A DNA stretch of 50,738 bases from Micromonospora yasonensis (GTDB lineage Bacteria > Actinomycetota > Actinomycetes > Mycobacteriales > Micromonosporaceae): NCBI RefSeq assembly GCF_026013475.1, contig NZ_JAPDPH010000024.1:1-50738 (forward strand), read 5' to 3'. Made by a program: the position numbers and the translations under genes. The notes under the pieces were generated by a model that made no database searches, was not told the origin of the DNA, and saw only the letters and a program-made list of their open reading frames with translations. Positions within the stretch are counted from its first letter, which is position 1. Each line of letters starts with the position of its first letter. Of this stretch, positions 26,196-36,558 are shown piece after piece.

Positions 26196-28013
26196 TCAAT
26201 GCCGGTCGCGCCCTCTGGCCATGAAGACCAGGACGACGAGCGTGACGATCAAGGCTCCACCGAGCGCGGCAAACAGGACGACCGCCCAGGACGGGAAGGA
26301 TGACCCCTTCCGTTCGATCTTCTGGCGGTCGACCGCGTTCTGCCGGTACGTCTGCGCGACGAGGTTCTTGGGTGCGTGGGTCGCCACGGTCTGGAGTTGA
26401 GTTTTGGCGTCCGAATACCTGCCGGCGAAGTAGGCGTCGAGCCCGCGTCGGTACAGCTTGTCGGTGTCACCGAGTTCGGCGGTGACGCCCGCCTCGTTGA
26501 GCAGCGTGGTGAGCGTCGACGCCGGCACGATCACCCGGTTCGCCTTGTCGGGAAGCGCTTGGTCGTTGTCGAGCATGCCGACGACCCGGCCGCTCGTGTC
26601 GACCGCCAGTCCCCCTCGGGAATAGATCCCGACATCGTCGTTGACCCGGTAGACGGGCACCGGTCCCTGGCTGCCTGCGCCGGTAACGGTCACCGGTTTC
26701 GAGGCAACGGTGAAGGTGGCGGTCAGGGGATCCCGGTCGCTCGTACCGTAGCCGATCATGAGCAGCGACGTTCCCTGCCGGACGTCGGCCGACGGGTTCA
26801 GTTCGGCGACGGGGAGGTGGTCCTGGGCGAGCTTGACCAGGGCGACATCGCCCATCTCCGGCGCCCACGTCTTGACGATCTCGCCCGGAATCGCCGGGCC
26901 GTCGGTGATGTTACCTCTGGCCACGTTGAACTGCCCGAACACTCGGACCTCCGGTTCCTTCCCGGCATCGAGGCCGGTCAGAACGGTGCCCTTGAGGTGG
27001 GTTGCGACGTAGTTGTCGAGCTGAGCCGAAGCGAGCTTCTTCTCCCCGATCAGAGTTCGCCCCAGCGCGTAGAGGGCGTTCTGCCGTGCGGTGTCCGAGG
27101 CGGGCTGCACGCAGAGGCCGTTGGTGAGCACGTGGCCAGCCGAACCCACCACGAATCCACTGCAACGGCGGTTGAAGGTGACCGGCGTCGCCCGCAACGG
27201 GGTCTCGGTCTCCTTGTCCCGGAGGTAGCCGGTGAACTGGACCTCCACATAGACCAGCGCGGGTGAGGCGATCGCTACGGCTCGTTCGTCGAGGCTGTAC
27301 GGCGGCGGGGCACTGTCGGTGCCGCTCGATCTCACCCAGGCGAAAGCGCCACCGGCACCGGTGAGTACGACCAGGATCAGGGCGACGATCCCGATCCAGA
27401 GCCCGGTGCGGCGCTGAGGCGGCGCCGAGGGGGTGATCCGGCGAGCGGTCCCGGCGAAGGGGTCCTGCGGCGGGCCACTGACCGGCTGGTACACCGACAG
27501 CGGGCCCGGGGACACCTGCTGGGGCGCGGGAGACACCTGCTGGGGCGGAGACGACACCTGGTGCGGCACCGCGGCGTGCATCGCCCACGGCAGTGGCGCG
27601 CCGGAGATGGGGCTGGGCGTGCCGGAGGTCGGCACGCCGGAGACCGGCTCCGGCGGCCCGGCGACGCTGCCGGTCTCGGGGACCAGGACGTCGGCCTCGG
27701 ACTCCGCCGGCTGCAGGTCCATGCCGAGGGTCTGGAACAGCCGCGACGCCCCCATCCCCTCCTCGGACGGGTACGCCACCCAGGGCTTCGCCGCAGCGAA
27801 GTCGGCGTTGACGTAGCGCTGACCGCCCGGGGTCAGCGCCATGGCATTGGCGGCGTTGGCGAACGCTTCCCGCCAGGGCTGGTCGGTGGCCGCGGCGCCG
27901 TCGAGCACGGCCACCGTCACCAGCCGATCATGTCCGTCGACGGCCCACCACGCCGTGCCCACCTGGCACACGCCGAGCGCCTCGGTGAACCTGTACGGAC
28001 CGACCGGCTGCAT
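26196..28013 (-). CDS. Membrane protein with degenerate kinase lobe and degenerate trypsin-like domain
   Basis: A 605-residue protein from the ATG at 28013, preceded by GAGGAG. Residues 3-60 read like the N-lobe of a Ser/Thr kinase (VGPYRFTEALGVCQVGTAWWAVD), but the Gly loop is lost and the beta-3 Lys is missing (LVTVAVL). A Pro/Gln-rich linker leads to a membrane segment (204-225). A trypsin/DegP-like domain (about 240-510) keeps Asp389 (MGDVALVKL). It has Leu300 where the catalytic His belongs (VLTNGLCV) and SRGG in place of GxSGG. A TPR-like hairpin (520-560) and a second membrane segment (576-598) follow. It is probably a non-catalytic, membrane-anchored sensor or scaffold. It is divergent from the hut regulator. 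Confidence 0.75.
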   Translation of the reverse strand: MQPVGPYRFTEALGVCQVGTAWWAVDGHDRLVTVAVLDGAAATDQPWREAFANAANAMALTPGGQRYVNADFAAAKPWVAYPSEEGMGASRLFQTLGMDLQPAESEADVLVPETGSVAGPPEPVSGVPTSGTPSPISGAPLPWAMHAAVPHQVSSPPQQVSPAPQQVSPGPLSVYQPVSGPPQDPFAGTARRITPSAPPQRRTGLWIGIVALILVVLTGAGGAFAWVRSSGTDSAPPPYSLDERAVAIASPALVYVEVQFTGYLRDKETETPLRATPVTFNRRCSGFVVGSAGHVLTNGLCVQPASDTARQNALYALGRTLIGEKKLASAQLDNYVATHLKGTVLTGLDAGKEPEVRVFGQFNVARGNITDGPAIPGEIVKTWAPEMGDVALVKLAQDHLPVAELNPSADVRQGTSLLMIGYGTSDRDPLTATFTVASKPVTVTGAGSQGPVPVYRVNDDVGIYSRGGLAVDTSGRVVGMLDNDQALPDKANRVIVPASTLTTLLNEAGVTAELGDTDKLYRRGLDAYFAGRYSDAKTQLQTVATHAPKNLVAQTYRQNAVDRQKIERKGSSFPSWAVVLFAALGGALIVTLVVLVFMARGRDRH

Positions 28014-28117
28014 GCCACCACTCCTCTGTTCCTCCGCCGTGCGGATAGTACAGAGGTGACGCACCCGTCGTCGCCGCCCGGCAGCCGGCCAACCGGACAC
28101 CGTTGCGTGGCCGGAGG

Positions 28118-28147
28118 TTGCGCTCTGAAAGTTTTCATGCATAGAGT
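28118..28147 (+). promoter_or_regulatory. Candidate leaderless promoter of the hut regulator
   Basis: TTGCGC (28118-28123), 18 bases, then TAGAGT (28142-28147), which fits the actinobacterial TAnnnT -10. The ATG at 28154 lies six bases past the -10, about where transcription would begin, and there is no ribosome site, so the mRNA may be leaderless. Confidence 0.5.
28126..28137. promoter_or_regulatory. Candidate operator of the hut regulator
   Basis: TGAAAGTTTTCA has perfect TGAAA/TTTCA arms with a two-base spacer. It sits between the proposed -35 and -10 elements of the regulator gene, where a bound repressor would block RNA polymerase. Its A+T richness is unusual here. RpiR-family regulators bind comparable palindromes. 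The link to this regulator is inferred from position. Confidence 0.5.
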
Positions 28148-28153
28148 TCTCGC

Positions 28154-29002
28154 ATGAATGAAAGCGGTGCGGCACCCACCGACCGCCTGCTCGACCTGTT
28201 CCACGGCGTACGGCTCACCCCCACCCAGCGCCGGATCGCGCACTGCCTGGTGCAGCACGCGGGCGCGGCGGCGTACCTGTCGGCTGCCGAGGTCGCCGAG
28301 CTGGCCGGGGTCAGCCAGCCGTCGGTCACCCGGTTCGCGATGGCGCTCGGGCACGACGGCTACCCGGCGCTGCGCCGCCGGCTGCGGGGACTGACCGCCG
28401 CCGACGGCGCCGACCCGGCCGACGCCGGCAACGCCCTCCAGCGGGCGGTCCGCGCCGAGATGGGCAATCTCGACCGGCTCGCCGGGCAGCTCGCCGACGC
28501 CGGCCGGCTCGCCGAGGTGGGGAAGCTGCTCGCGGCCAGCCGCCCGCTGCCGGTGCTCGGCCTGCGCGCCGCCGCGCCGCTGGCCGCGTACTTCGCGTAC
28601 TTCGCCGCGAAGGTGCACCCGGACGTGCGGGTGCTCGACGACGGCGGCAGCCTCCTCACCGACCGGCTCGAACAGGCCGCCGCGGCCGGGGCGACCGCGT
28701 TGCTCGCCCTCGTGCTGCCCCGCTATCCCCGGGAGACCCTGGACGCGCTGCGCGAGGCCCGCGACCTCGGGTTGACCGTCGTGGCGATCACCGACTCCCC
28801 GGTGAGCCCGGCCACCGACCACGCCGACGTGGTGCTCCCCGCCGCCGTCGGCACCGACCTGGTCTTCGACCTGCACACCGCCCCGATGACCCTGGCCATG
28901 GTGGTGCTCCAGGCGATCTGCGACGCCATCCCGGCCGAGACCCAGGCCCGGCTCGAGGCGTTCGAGTCGTCCGCCGCCCGCCGCCAGTTGTTCCTCGGCT
29001 GA
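28154..29002 (+). CDS. MurR/RpiR-family regulator of histidine utilisation
   Basis: A 282-residue regulator with an N-terminal RpiR HTH: LTPTQRRIAHCLVQHAG, then LSAAEVAELAGVSQPSVTRFAMALGHDGYPALRRRL (about 21-75). A C-terminal SIS-type domain follows (about 120-260), with LGLRAAAPLAAYFAYFA and TVVAITDSPVSPATDHADVVLP. The SIS domain normally senses a phosphosugar or other small ligand. It is followed after 12 bases by hutU and is almost certainly the local hut regulator. It may autoregulate through the palindrome in its own promoter. The ligand (urocanate or another pathway intermediate) is not visible in the sequence. Confidence 0.85.
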   Translation: MNESGAAPTDRLLDLFHGVRLTPTQRRIAHCLVQHAGAAAYLSAAEVAELAGVSQPSVTRFAMALGHDGYPALRRRLRGLTAADGADPADAGNALQRAVRAEMGNLDRLAGQLADAGRLAEVGKLLAASRPLPVLGLRAAAPLAAYFAYFAAKVHPDVRVLDDGGSLLTDRLEQAAAAGATALLALVLPRYPRETLDALREARDLGLTVVAITDSPVSPATDHADVVLPAAVGTDLVFDLHTAPMTLAMVVLQAICDAIPAETQARLEAFESSAARRQLFLG

Positions 29003-29014
29003 GAGGAGTACGAG

Positions 29015-30670
29015 ATGCACCAGCCCGTCCGCGCCGCCCGCGGCACCGCACGCACCGCGAAAGGGTGGCCGCAGGAGGCCGCGCTGCGGATGCTGATGAA
29101 CAACCTCGACCCGGAGGTGGCCGAGCGCCCCGAGGACCTGGTGGTCTACGGCGGCACCGGCAAGGCCGCCCGGGACTGGCCGTCCTACCACGCGCTGGTC
29201 CGGACGCTGACCGACCTGCGCGACGACGAGACGATGCTGGTGCAGTCCGGCCGCCCGGTGGGGGTCATGCGGACCCACGAGTGGGCGCCCCGGGTGCTGC
29301 TGGCCAACTCCAACCTGGTCGGCGACTGGGCCACCTGGCCGGAGTTCCGCCGGCTGGAGCAGCTCGGCCTGACCATGTACGGGCAGATGACCGCCGGTTC
29401 CTGGATCTACATCGGCACTCAGGGCATCCTGCAGGGCACCTACGAGACGTTCGCCGCGGTCGCGGCCAAGCGCTTCGGCGGCTCGCTGGCCGGCACGCTG
29501 ACGCTGACCGCCGGCTGCGGCGGGATGGGCGGGGCGCAGCCCCTCGCGGTCACCATGAACGGCGGCGTGTGCCTGATCGTGGACGTGGACCGCAGCCGGC
29601 TGGAGCGGCGGGCGCACGACCGCTACCTGGACGAGATCGCCGACTCCCTGGACGACGCGGTCGAGCGGGTGCTCGCCGCCAAGCGGGACCGGCGGGCGCT
29701 CAGCGTCGGCGTGGTCGGCAACGGGGCCGCCGTCTTCCCGGAGCTGCTGCGCCGGGGCGTCGCCATCGACATCGTCACCGACCAGACCAGCGCGCACGAC
29801 CCACTGTCGTACCTGCCGGAGGGGGTGGAGCTGGCCGACGCCCGGGACTATGCGACGGCGAAGCCGGCCGAGTTCACCGACCGGGCGCGGGCCTCGATGG
29901 CGAAGCACGTCGAGGCGATGGTCGGCTTCCTCGACGCGGGTGCCGAGGTCTTCGACTACGGCAACTCGATCCGCGGCGAGGCGAAGCTGGGCGGGTTCGA
30001 GCGGGCCTTCGACTTCCCCGGCTTCGTGCCGGCGTACATCCGGCCGCTGTTCTGCGAGGGCAAGGGACCGTTCCGGTGGGCGGCGCTCTCCGGCGACCCG
30101 GCCGACATCGCGGCCACCGACCGGGCCATCCTCGACCTGTTCCCGGAGAACGAGTCCCTGGCCCGGTGGATCCGGATGGCCGGCGAGCGGGTGGCCTTCC
30201 AGGGCCTGCCGGCGCGGATCTGCTGGCTCGGCTACGGCGAGCGGGACAAGGCCGGGGTGCGGTTCAACGAGATGGTCGCCGCCGGCGAGCTGAGCGCACC
30301 GGTGGTGATCGGCCGGGACCACCTGGACTGCGGCAGCGTGGCCAGCCCCTACCGGGAGACCGAGGCGATGGCCGACGGCTCCGACGCGATCGCCGACTGG
30401 CCGCTGCTCAACGCGCTGGTCAACACGGCCAGCGGCGCGTCCTGGGTGTCGATCCACCACGGCGGCGGGGTGGGCATCGGCCGGTCCATCCACGCCGGCC
30501 AGGTGTGCGTGGCCGACGGCAGCGCCCTGGCCGGGCAGAAGATCGAGCGGGTGCTCACCAACGACCCGGCGATGGGCGTCATCCGGCACGTCGACGCCGG
30601 CTACGACGCGGCCCGGGAGGTCGCCGACCGGACCGGCGTCCGGGTCCCGATGACCGAGGGTCCGGCGTGA
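29015..30670 (+). CDS. hutU: Urocanate hydratase
   Basis: Adds water to urocanate to give imidazolonepropionate, using tightly bound NAD+ as an electrophile. The 551-residue length is standard. Recognisable segments are [36 protein letters not shown], and the NAD-binding [15 protein letters not shown]. The active-site Cys is in [18 protein letters not shown], and [17 protein letters not shown] follows. GAGAGGAG precedes the ATG. The stop overlaps the next start (GTGA), so translation is coupled. Confidence 0.96.
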   Translation: MHQPVRAARGTARTAKGWPQEAALRMLMNNLDPEVAERPEDLVVYGGTGKAARDWPSYHALVRTLTDLRDDETMLVQSGRPVGVMRTHEWAPRVLLANSNLVGDWATWPEFRRLEQLGLTMYGQMTAGSWIYIGTQGILQGTYETFAAVAAKRFGGSLAGTLTLTAGCGGMGGAQPLAVTMNGGVCLIVDVDRSRLERRAHDRYLDEIADSLDDAVERVLAAKRDRRALSVGVVGNGAAVFPELLRRGVAIDIVTDQTSAHDPLSYLPEGVELADARDYATAKPAEFTDRARASMAKHVEAMVGFLDAGAEVFDYGNSIRGEAKLGGFERAFDFPGFVPAYIRPLFCEGKGPFRWAALSGDPADIAATDRAILDLFPENESLARWIRMAGERVAFQGLPARICWLGYGERDKAGVRFNEMVAAGELSAPVVIGRDHLDCGSVASPYRETEAMADGSDAIADWPLLNALVNTASGASWVSIHHGGGVGIGRSIHAGQVCVADGSALAGQKIERVLTNDPAMGVIRHVDAGYDAAREVADRTGVRVPMTEGPA

Positions 30671-31866
30671 CCGACCTGGCCGCCCGGTTCCGGAAGCTCT
30701 GGGACGAGCTCGCCCCGGTCGGGCGGGACGCGGGCAGCGGCGGCTACCTGCGCTACGCGCTGACCGAGCCGGAACTCGAGCTGCGTGCCTGGTTCCGGGA
30801 GCAGGCCGACGAGCGGGGCATGCCGGTGCACTCCGACGGCAACGGCAACCTGTTCGCCTGGTGGGGCGACCCGGCGGCCGGCGGGGCGGTGCTGACCGGC
30901 AGCCACTTCGACTCGGTGCCGCACGGCGGGGCGTACGACGGTCCGCTCGGCATCGTCAGCGCGTTCCTCGCGGTGGACGAGTTGCGGGCCGCCGGCGTCA
31001 CCCCGGTGCGGCCGGTGGCGGTGGCCGCGTTCGTCGAGGAGGAGGGCGGCCGGTTCGGCGTACCCTGCCTCGGATCGCGGCTGCTCACCGGGGAGATCGA
31101 CGTAGACCGCGCGGCCGGGCTGCGCGACACCGGCGGGGTGAGCTTCGCCGAGGCGCTGGGCGACCGTCCGGCGGGTGCCGACCCGGGCCTGCTCGCCCGC
31201 TTCGCGGCCTTCGTGGAGCTGCACGTCGAACAGGGCCGCGCACTGGTCGACCGGGCCGCGCCGGTCGCGGTGGCCAGCGCGATCTGGCCGCACGGCCGGT
31301 GGCGGTTCGACTTCCACGGCGAAGGCAACCACGCGGGTACGACCCGGATGGCCGACCGCCGCGACCCGATGCTCACCTACGCGTTCACCGTGCTCGCGGC
31401 GAACAAGGAGGCCCGGCTGCGCGACGCGCACGCCACCGTCGGCCGGGTGGCGGTGGAGCCGAACGCCACCAACGCCATCCCGGCCCGGGTGACCGGCTGG
31501 CTGGACGCCCGGGCGGCCGAGCCGGAGACGCTGCACGGCCTGGTCGAGGCGGTGCGGGCCAAGGCGACCGAGCGGGCGCGGCGGGACGGCACCGAGCTGA
31601 CCTGCACGCAGGAGTCGGCCACGCCCCTCGTCGCGTTCGACGGCGGGCTGACAGAGCAGCTGGCCCGGCTGCTGGACGCGCCGGTGCTGCCCACCGGGGC
31701 GGGACACGACGCCGGGGTGCTGGCCGCGCACCTGCCCACCGCCATGCTGTTCGTACGGAACCCGACCGGGGTGTCGCACTCCCCGGCCGAGTCGGCCACC
31801 GACGCCGACTGCGCCGCCGGGGTGACCGCCCTGGCCCGGGTGCTGGAGGAGCTCGCATGCCGCTGA
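30667..31866 (+). CDS. M20-family amidohydrolase in hut operon (allantoate amidohydrolase-like)
   Basis: A 399-residue metallohydrolase of the carbamoylase/allantoate amidohydrolase branch. The metal-site motif is [18 protein letters not shown] (His80, Asp91). The catalytic and bridging pair is in [17 protein letters not shown] (Glu124/125), and HVEQG and a [11 protein letters not shown] dimer-interface His follow. It lies between hutU and hutF, with both junctions overlapping. No classical HutG is present in the operon, so it may hydrolyse N-formylglutamate to glutamate and formate. That role is inferred from context and not from the sequence. The same gene order is recalled from Streptomyces. 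Confidence 0.85.
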   Translation: MTDLAARFRKLWDELAPVGRDAGSGGYLRYALTEPELELRAWFREQADERGMPVHSDGNGNLFAWWGDPAAGGAVLTGSHFDSVPHGGAYDGPLGIVSAFLAVDELRAAGVTPVRPVAVAAFVEEEGGRFGVPCLGSRLLTGEIDVDRAAGLRDTGGVSFAEALGDRPAGADPGLLARFAAFVELHVEQGRALVDRAAPVAVASAIWPHGRWRFDFHGEGNHAGTTRMADRRDPMLTYAFTVLAANKEARLRDAHATVGRVAVEPNATNAIPARVTGWLDARAAEPETLHGLVEAVRAKATERARRDGTELTCTQESATPLVAFDGGLTEQLARLLDAPVLPTGAGHDAGVLAAHLPTAMLFVRNPTGVSHSPAESATDADCAAGVTALARVLEELACR

Positions 31867-33221
31867 CCCGTTGGCTGGCCGAGTACGCCTGGCTGCCCGA
31901 CCACGCCGAGCCCACCCCGGACGTGCTGATCGAGGCCGAGAACGGCCGGATCACCGCCGTCACGCCGCTGGTCGGCGGTGGGGGCGCGCCGACCGCCGGG
32001 GTCGAGGTGCTCCGGGACGCCACCCGGCTGCCCGGGCTGACCCTGCCGGGGCTGGCCAACGCCCACTCGCACGCCTTCCACCGGGCGCTGCGCGGGCGGA
32101 CCCACGGCGGGCGGGGCGACTTCTGGAGCTGGCGGGACGTGATGTACACGGTCGCGGCCCGGCTCGACCCCGACTCGTACCTGGCCCTGGCCCGGGCCGC
32201 CTACGCCGAGATGGCGCTCGCCGGGATCACCTGCGTGGGCGAGTTCCACTACCTGCACCACGGGCCGGACGGGCAGCCGTACGACGATGCGAACGCGATG
32301 TCGGCGGCGCTGGTCGAGGCCGCCGCGCACGCCGGGATCCGGCTCACCCTGCTGGACACCGCGTACCTGACCGCGAGCGTGGACGGGGCGCCGCTGGCCG
32401 GGCCGCAGCGCCGGTTCGGCGACGGCGACGCGCTGCGCTGGGCGGACCGGGCCAGCGCGTTCAACCCCGAGGACGACCACGTCCGGCTCGGCGCGGCGAT
32501 CCACTCCGTGCGCGCGGTGCCCGCCGAGCAGCTCGCCACCGTGGCCGGCTGGGCCGACCGCCAGGGCCTGCCGCTGCACGTGCACCTGTCCGAGCAGCCG
32601 GCCGAGAACGACGCCTGCCGGGCCGTGCACGGTCGCACCCCGACCCGGCTGCTGGCCGACCACGGGGTGCTCGGCCGGCACACCACGGCCGTGCACGCCA
32701 CCCACCCGACCGGCGCCGACATCACCCTGCTCGGGGAGAGCCGGACCGGGGTCTGCCTCTGCCCCACCACCGAGCGGGACCTGGCCGACGGGATCGGGCC
32801 GGCCCGCCGGATGGCCGAGGCGGGCAGCCCGCTCAGCCTGGGCAGCGACAGCCACGCGGTGGTCGACCTCTTCGAGGAGGCCCGCGCGGTCGAGCTGGAC
32901 GAGCGGCTGCGCACCCGCAGGCGGGGGCACTTCACCGCCGTCGAGCTGCTCGCCGCCGCGACCGTGGCCGGGCACGCCGCGCTGGGCTGGGGCGACGCCG
33001 GCCGGCTGTCGGTGGGCGACCGGGCCGACCTGGTCACCGTACGGCTGGACAGCGCCCGGACCGCCGGGGTGCCGCCGGTCGGCGCGTTCTTCGCGGCCAC
33101 CGCCGCCGACGTCACCCACGTGGTGGTCGACGGGCGGACGGTGGTCGCCGACGGCCGGCACCTGACCGTCGACGTGCCGGTCGAACTGCACGCCGCCATC
33201 ACGGAGGTGACCCGGCCATGA
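31857..33221 (+). CDS. hutF: Formimidoylglutamate deiminase
   Basis: Hydrolyses N-formimidoyl-L-glutamate to N-formyl-L-glutamate and ammonia. The 454-residue amidohydrolase-superfamily enzyme has the zinc motif [14 protein letters not shown] (His70, His72), [25 protein letters not shown] and the metal Asp in [16 protein letters not shown]. The HSHAFHRA and SDSHA motifs separate it from HutI. The ATG is ten bases before the end of the M20 gene, and the stop overlaps hutI (ATGA). A much longer frame upstream is antigenic to nothing known and is an alternate reading of hutU and the M20 gene. Confidence 0.92.
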   Translation: MPLTRWLAEYAWLPDHAEPTPDVLIEAENGRITAVTPLVGGGGAPTAGVEVLRDATRLPGLTLPGLANAHSHAFHRALRGRTHGGRGDFWSWRDVMYTVAARLDPDSYLALARAAYAEMALAGITCVGEFHYLHHGPDGQPYDDANAMSAALVEAAAHAGIRLTLLDTAYLTASVDGAPLAGPQRRFGDGDALRWADRASAFNPEDDHVRLGAAIHSVRAVPAEQLATVAGWADRQGLPLHVHLSEQPAENDACRAVHGRTPTRLLADHGVLGRHTTAVHATHPTGADITLLGESRTGVCLCPTTERDLADGIGPARRMAEAGSPLSLGSDSHAVVDLFEEARAVELDERLRTRRRGHFTAVELLAAATVAGHAALGWGDAGRLSVGDRADLVTVRLDSARTAGVPPVGAFFAATAADVTHVVVDGRTVVADGRHLTVDVPVELHAAITEVTRP

Positions 33222-34396
33222 GCAGTGTGCTGGTGGACAACATCGGGGAGCTGGTCACCAACTCCCCCTGGGAGGGCGAGCGCGACCCACTCGGCATCCG
33301 GCGCAACGTCGCCCTGCTGGTCGAGGACGGGGTGGTGGCCTGGATCGGGCCGACCCGGGACGCCCCGGCCGCCGACCGGCGGATCGACGCCGGGGGCGCG
33401 GCCGTGCTGCCCGGTTTCGTGGACAGCCACGCCCACCTGGTCTTCGCCGGAGACCGGGCCGCCGAGTTCGCCGCCCGGATGGCCGGCGAGCCGTACACCG
33501 GCGGCGGGATCCGGACCACCGTGGGCGCCACCCGGGCCGCCTCCGACGACGAGCTGCGGGCCACCGTGGGCCGGTTGCGGGCGGAGATGACGCGGCAGGG
33601 CACCACCACCGTCGAGATCAAGAGCGGGTACGGGCTCACCGTCGCCGACGAGGCCCGCTCGCTGCGGATCGCCGCCGAGTTCACCGCGGACACCACCTTC
33701 CTCGGCGCGCACGTGGTCCCCGCCGAGTACGCCGACCGCCCCGACGACTACGTCGGCATGGTCTGCGGGCCGATGCTGGCCGCCGCCGCCCCGTACGCCC
33801 GCTGGATCGACGTGTTCTGCGAGCGGGGCGCCTTCGACGTTGACCACGCCCGAGCGATCCTCGCCTGCGGTCAGGCGGTCGGGCTGGGCGTGCGGGTGCA
33901 CGCCAACCAGCTCGGCCCCGGGCCGGGCGTGCGGCTCGGGGTGGAGCTGGGCGCGGCAAGCGTCGACCACTGCACCCACCTGACCGACGCCGACGTCGAC
34001 GCGCTGGCCGGGTCGGAGACCGTCGCCACGCTGCTGCCCGGCGCGGAGTTCTCCACCCGGTCGCCGTACCCGGACGCCCGCCGGCTGCTCGACGCGGGCG
34101 TGACCGTGGCCCTCGCCACCGACTGCAACCCCGGCTCGTCGTACACCTCGTCGATGCCGTTCTGCCTCGCCCTCGCCGTACGCGAGCTGCGGATGACCCC
34201 GGCGGAGGCCGTGTGGGCCGCGACCGCCGGCGGGGCGGCGGCGCTGCGCCGCACCGACGTGGGCCGGTTGGCGCGGGGCGCGCGGGCCGATCTGGTGATC
34301 CTCGACGCCCCGTCCCACCTGCACCTGGCCTACCGGCCGGGAGTTCCCCTGATCCGCCAGGTTCTGCAAAACGGAGTGCCGCAATGTCGACCGTAG
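33218..34396 (+). CDS. hutI: Imidazolonepropionase
   Basis: Opens the ring of imidazolone-5-propionate to give formimidoylglutamate. The 392-residue protein has the metal motif [18 protein letters not shown] (His71, His73), EIKSGYGLT and [11 protein letters not shown]. The [10 protein letters not shown] segment with the catalytic and metal Asp is typical of HutI. It starts at the ATG overlapping the hutF stop, and its end overlaps the start of hutH by 13 bases. It carries out the step between HutU and HutF. Confidence 0.95.
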   Translation: MSSVLVDNIGELVTNSPWEGERDPLGIRRNVALLVEDGVVAWIGPTRDAPAADRRIDAGGAAVLPGFVDSHAHLVFAGDRAAEFAARMAGEPYTGGGIRTTVGATRAASDDELRATVGRLRAEMTRQGTTTVEIKSGYGLTVADEARSLRIAAEFTADTTFLGAHVVPAEYADRPDDYVGMVCGPMLAAAAPYARWIDVFCERGAFDVDHARAILACGQAVGLGVRVHANQLGPGPGVRLGVELGAASVDHCTHLTDADVDALAGSETVATLLPGAEFSTRSPYPDARRLLDAGVTVALATDCNPGSSYTSSMPFCLALAVRELRMTPAEAVWAATAGGAAALRRTDVGRLARGARADLVILDAPSHLHLAYRPGVPLIRQVLQNGVPQCRP

Positions 34397-35922
34397 TCAT
34401 CCAGCCCACCGGGATCTCCCCCGCCGACGTGCTCGCAGTGGCCCGCGGCACCGCCAAGGTCGTCCTCGACCCGGCCGCGGTGGAGGCCATGGCCGCCAGC
34501 CGGTCCATCGTGGACGGCATCGAGGCGGCCGGCCGGCCCGTCTACGGCGTCTCCACCGGGTTCGGGGCCCTCGCGAACACCTTCGTCGCGCCCGAACGCC
34601 GGGCCGAGCTGCAGCACGCGCTGATCCGCTCGCACGCCGCCGGGATCGGCGCGCCGATGCCCCGCGAAGTGGTCCGGGCGATGATGCTGCTGCGGGTACG
34701 CTCGCTCGCCCTCGGCCGCTCCGGGGTCCGGCCGCTCGTCGCCGAGGCGCTGGTGGACCTGCTCAACCACGATGTCACCCCGTGGGTGCCGGAGCACGGC
34801 TCGCTGGGCGCCTCCGGCGACCTGGCCCCGCTCGCGCACTGCGCGCTGGTGCTGCTCGGCGAGGGCTGGGTGCTCGGCCCGGCCGGTGACCGGATCCCGG
34901 CCGCGGACGCGCTGCGCCGGGTCGGGCTGGCGCCGGTCGAGTTGGCCGCCAAGGAGGGGCTGGCGCTGATCAACGGCACCGACGGCATGCTCGGCATGCT
35001 GCTGCTGGCGATCCACGACGCCCGGCACCTGTTCACCATGGCCGACGTGACCGCCGCGCTGGCGATCGAGGCGATGCTCGGCTCGGAACGGCCGTTCCTG
35101 CCCGAGTTGCACGCGATCCGGCCGCACCCCGGCCAGGCGACGTCGGCGGCGAACATCCACCAGCTGCTGCAGAGCTCGGCGGTGATGGACTCGCACCGCG
35201 ACGACCTGGCGCACGCGGTGCAGGACGCGTACTCGATGCGCTGCGCGCCGCAGGTGGCCGGCGCGGCCCGGGACACCCTCGACTTCGTCGAGGTGGTGGC
35301 CGGGCGGGAGCTTCGGTCGGTGGTGGACAACCCGGTGGTGCTGCCGGACGGGCGGGTCGAGTCGACCGGCAACTTCCACGGGGCGCCGCTCGGCTTCGCC
35401 GCCGACTACCTGGCCATCGCCGCCGCCGAGGTGGGCGCGATCGCCGAGCGCCGGGTGGACCGGCTGCTGGACGTCACCCGCTCCCGGGACCTGCCGGCGT
35501 TCCTCTCTCCCGACGCCGGGGTCAACTCCGGGCTGATGATCGCCCAGTACACGGCGGCCGGGATCGTCGCCGAGAACCGCCGGCTGGCCGCCCCCGCCTC
35601 GGTCGACTCGCTGCCCACCAGCGGCATGCAGGAGGACCACGTCTCGATGGGCTGGGCCGCGGCCAAGAAGCTGCGGACCGTGCTGGACAACCTGACCAGC
35701 CTGCTCGCGGTGGAACTGCTGGCCGCCGTACGCGGGCTCCAGCTGCGCGCCCCGCTCACCCCGTCCCCGGCCGGCCGGGCCGCGCTGGCCGCGCTCGCCG
35801 CGGTGGTCGGCGACCCTGGACCGGACGTGTTCCTCGCCCCGCTCATGGAGGCCGCACGCGACGTGCTGCGGGGCCCCGAGCTGCGCGCGGCGATCGAGCG
35901 GGAGATCGGCCCGCTCGGCTGA
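34384..35922 (+). CDS. hutH: Histidine ammonia-lyase
   Basis: Eliminates ammonia from L-histidine to give urocanate, the first step of the pathway, although here the gene is last. The 512-residue protein has the MIO-forming Ala143-Ser144-Gly145 in [14 protein letters not shown], plus [11 protein letters not shown] near residue 54. Later segments are [20 protein letters not shown] and [30 protein letters not shown] is also present. Length and motif order are canonical. It converges with rdgB, 18 bases away, with no clear terminator between them. Confidence 0.96.
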   Translation: MSTVVIQPTGISPADVLAVARGTAKVVLDPAAVEAMAASRSIVDGIEAAGRPVYGVSTGFGALANTFVAPERRAELQHALIRSHAAGIGAPMPREVVRAMMLLRVRSLALGRSGVRPLVAEALVDLLNHDVTPWVPEHGSLGASGDLAPLAHCALVLLGEGWVLGPAGDRIPAADALRRVGLAPVELAAKEGLALINGTDGMLGMLLLAIHDARHLFTMADVTAALAIEAMLGSERPFLPELHAIRPHPGQATSAANIHQLLQSSAVMDSHRDDLAHAVQDAYSMRCAPQVAGAARDTLDFVEVVAGRELRSVVDNPVVLPDGRVESTGNFHGAPLGFAADYLAIAAAEVGAIAERRVDRLLDVTRSRDLPAFLSPDAGVNSGLMIAQYTAAGIVAENRRLAAPASVDSLPTSGMQEDHVSMGWAAAKKLRTVLDNLTSLLAVELLAAVRGLQLRAPLTPSPAGRAALAALAAVVGDPGPDVFLAPLMEAARDVLRGPELRAAIEREIGPLG

Positions 35923-35940
35923 CCGGAGCACCCGCTCGCG

Positions 35941-36558
35941 TCAGCTCGCCGGCGGGAGCACCTTCGCCACCAGCTGGGCCAGCTCGCGCAGGGCCTTGCC
36001 GCGGTGGCTGACGGCGTCCTTCTCCTCCGGGGTCAGCTCCGCGTTGGTCCGCTCCTGGCCGTCGCCGAGGAAGATCGGGTCGTACCCGAAACCGCCGTCG
36101 CCGCGCGGTGCCCGCAGCAGCTGGCCGGACTGGCGGCCGTCGACCAGGTGCTCCTTGCCGCCGGGCAGCACCAGCGCGACGGTGCAGACGAAGGCGGCGC
36201 CACGGTGCTCGTCCGGCACGTCGGCGACCTGGTCCAGCACCAGCTGGAGGTTGGCCCGGTCGTCGCCGTGCCGGCCGGACCAACGGGCGCTGAACACGCC
36301 CGGCATGCCGTTGAGCGCGTCCACGGCCAGCCCGGAGTCGTCGGCGATGGTCGGCAGGCCGGTACGCCGACAACCCTCCCGCGCCTTGATCAGCGCGTTC
36401 TCGCCGAAGGTGAGGCCGGTCTCCGGCAGCTCCGGGTACTCCTCGACGTCGTCGAGGCCGAGCAGGGCGATCCGGTGCGCGCCGAGCGCACCGTCGAGGA
36501 TCCGCTGGAGCTCGACGAGCTTCTTCCGGTTCCGGGTGGCGAGGAGGACCTTGTTCAT
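35941..36558 (-). CDS. rdgB: Non-canonical purine NTP pyrophosphatase (RdgB/HAM1)
   Basis: Hydrolyses dITP, dXTP and related damaged purine triphosphates to monophosphates. The 205-residue protein starts [19 protein letters not shown] (nucleotide-binding T-R-N-x-x-K). It has [12 protein letters not shown], the active-site [24 protein letters not shown], and GFGYDPIF with the SHRGKAL C-terminal motif. Its ATG overlaps the end of rph, a common actinomycete pairing. Confidence 0.95.
   Translation of the reverse strand: MNKVLLATRNRKKLVELQRILDGALGAHRIALLGLDDVEEYPELPETGLTFGENALIKAREGCRRTGLPTIADDSGLAVDALNGMPGVFSARWSGRHGDDRANLQLVLDQVADVPDEHRGAAFVCTVALVLPGGKEHLVDGRQSGQLLRAPRGDGGFGYDPIFLGDGQERTNAELTPEEKDAVSHRGKALRELAQLVAKVLPPAS

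Noticed and set aside
27917..30589. Minus-strand open frame across the hut regulator and hutU
   Set aside because: It is antisense to genes with unambiguous motifs, with Gly/Arg/Val-rich content only.
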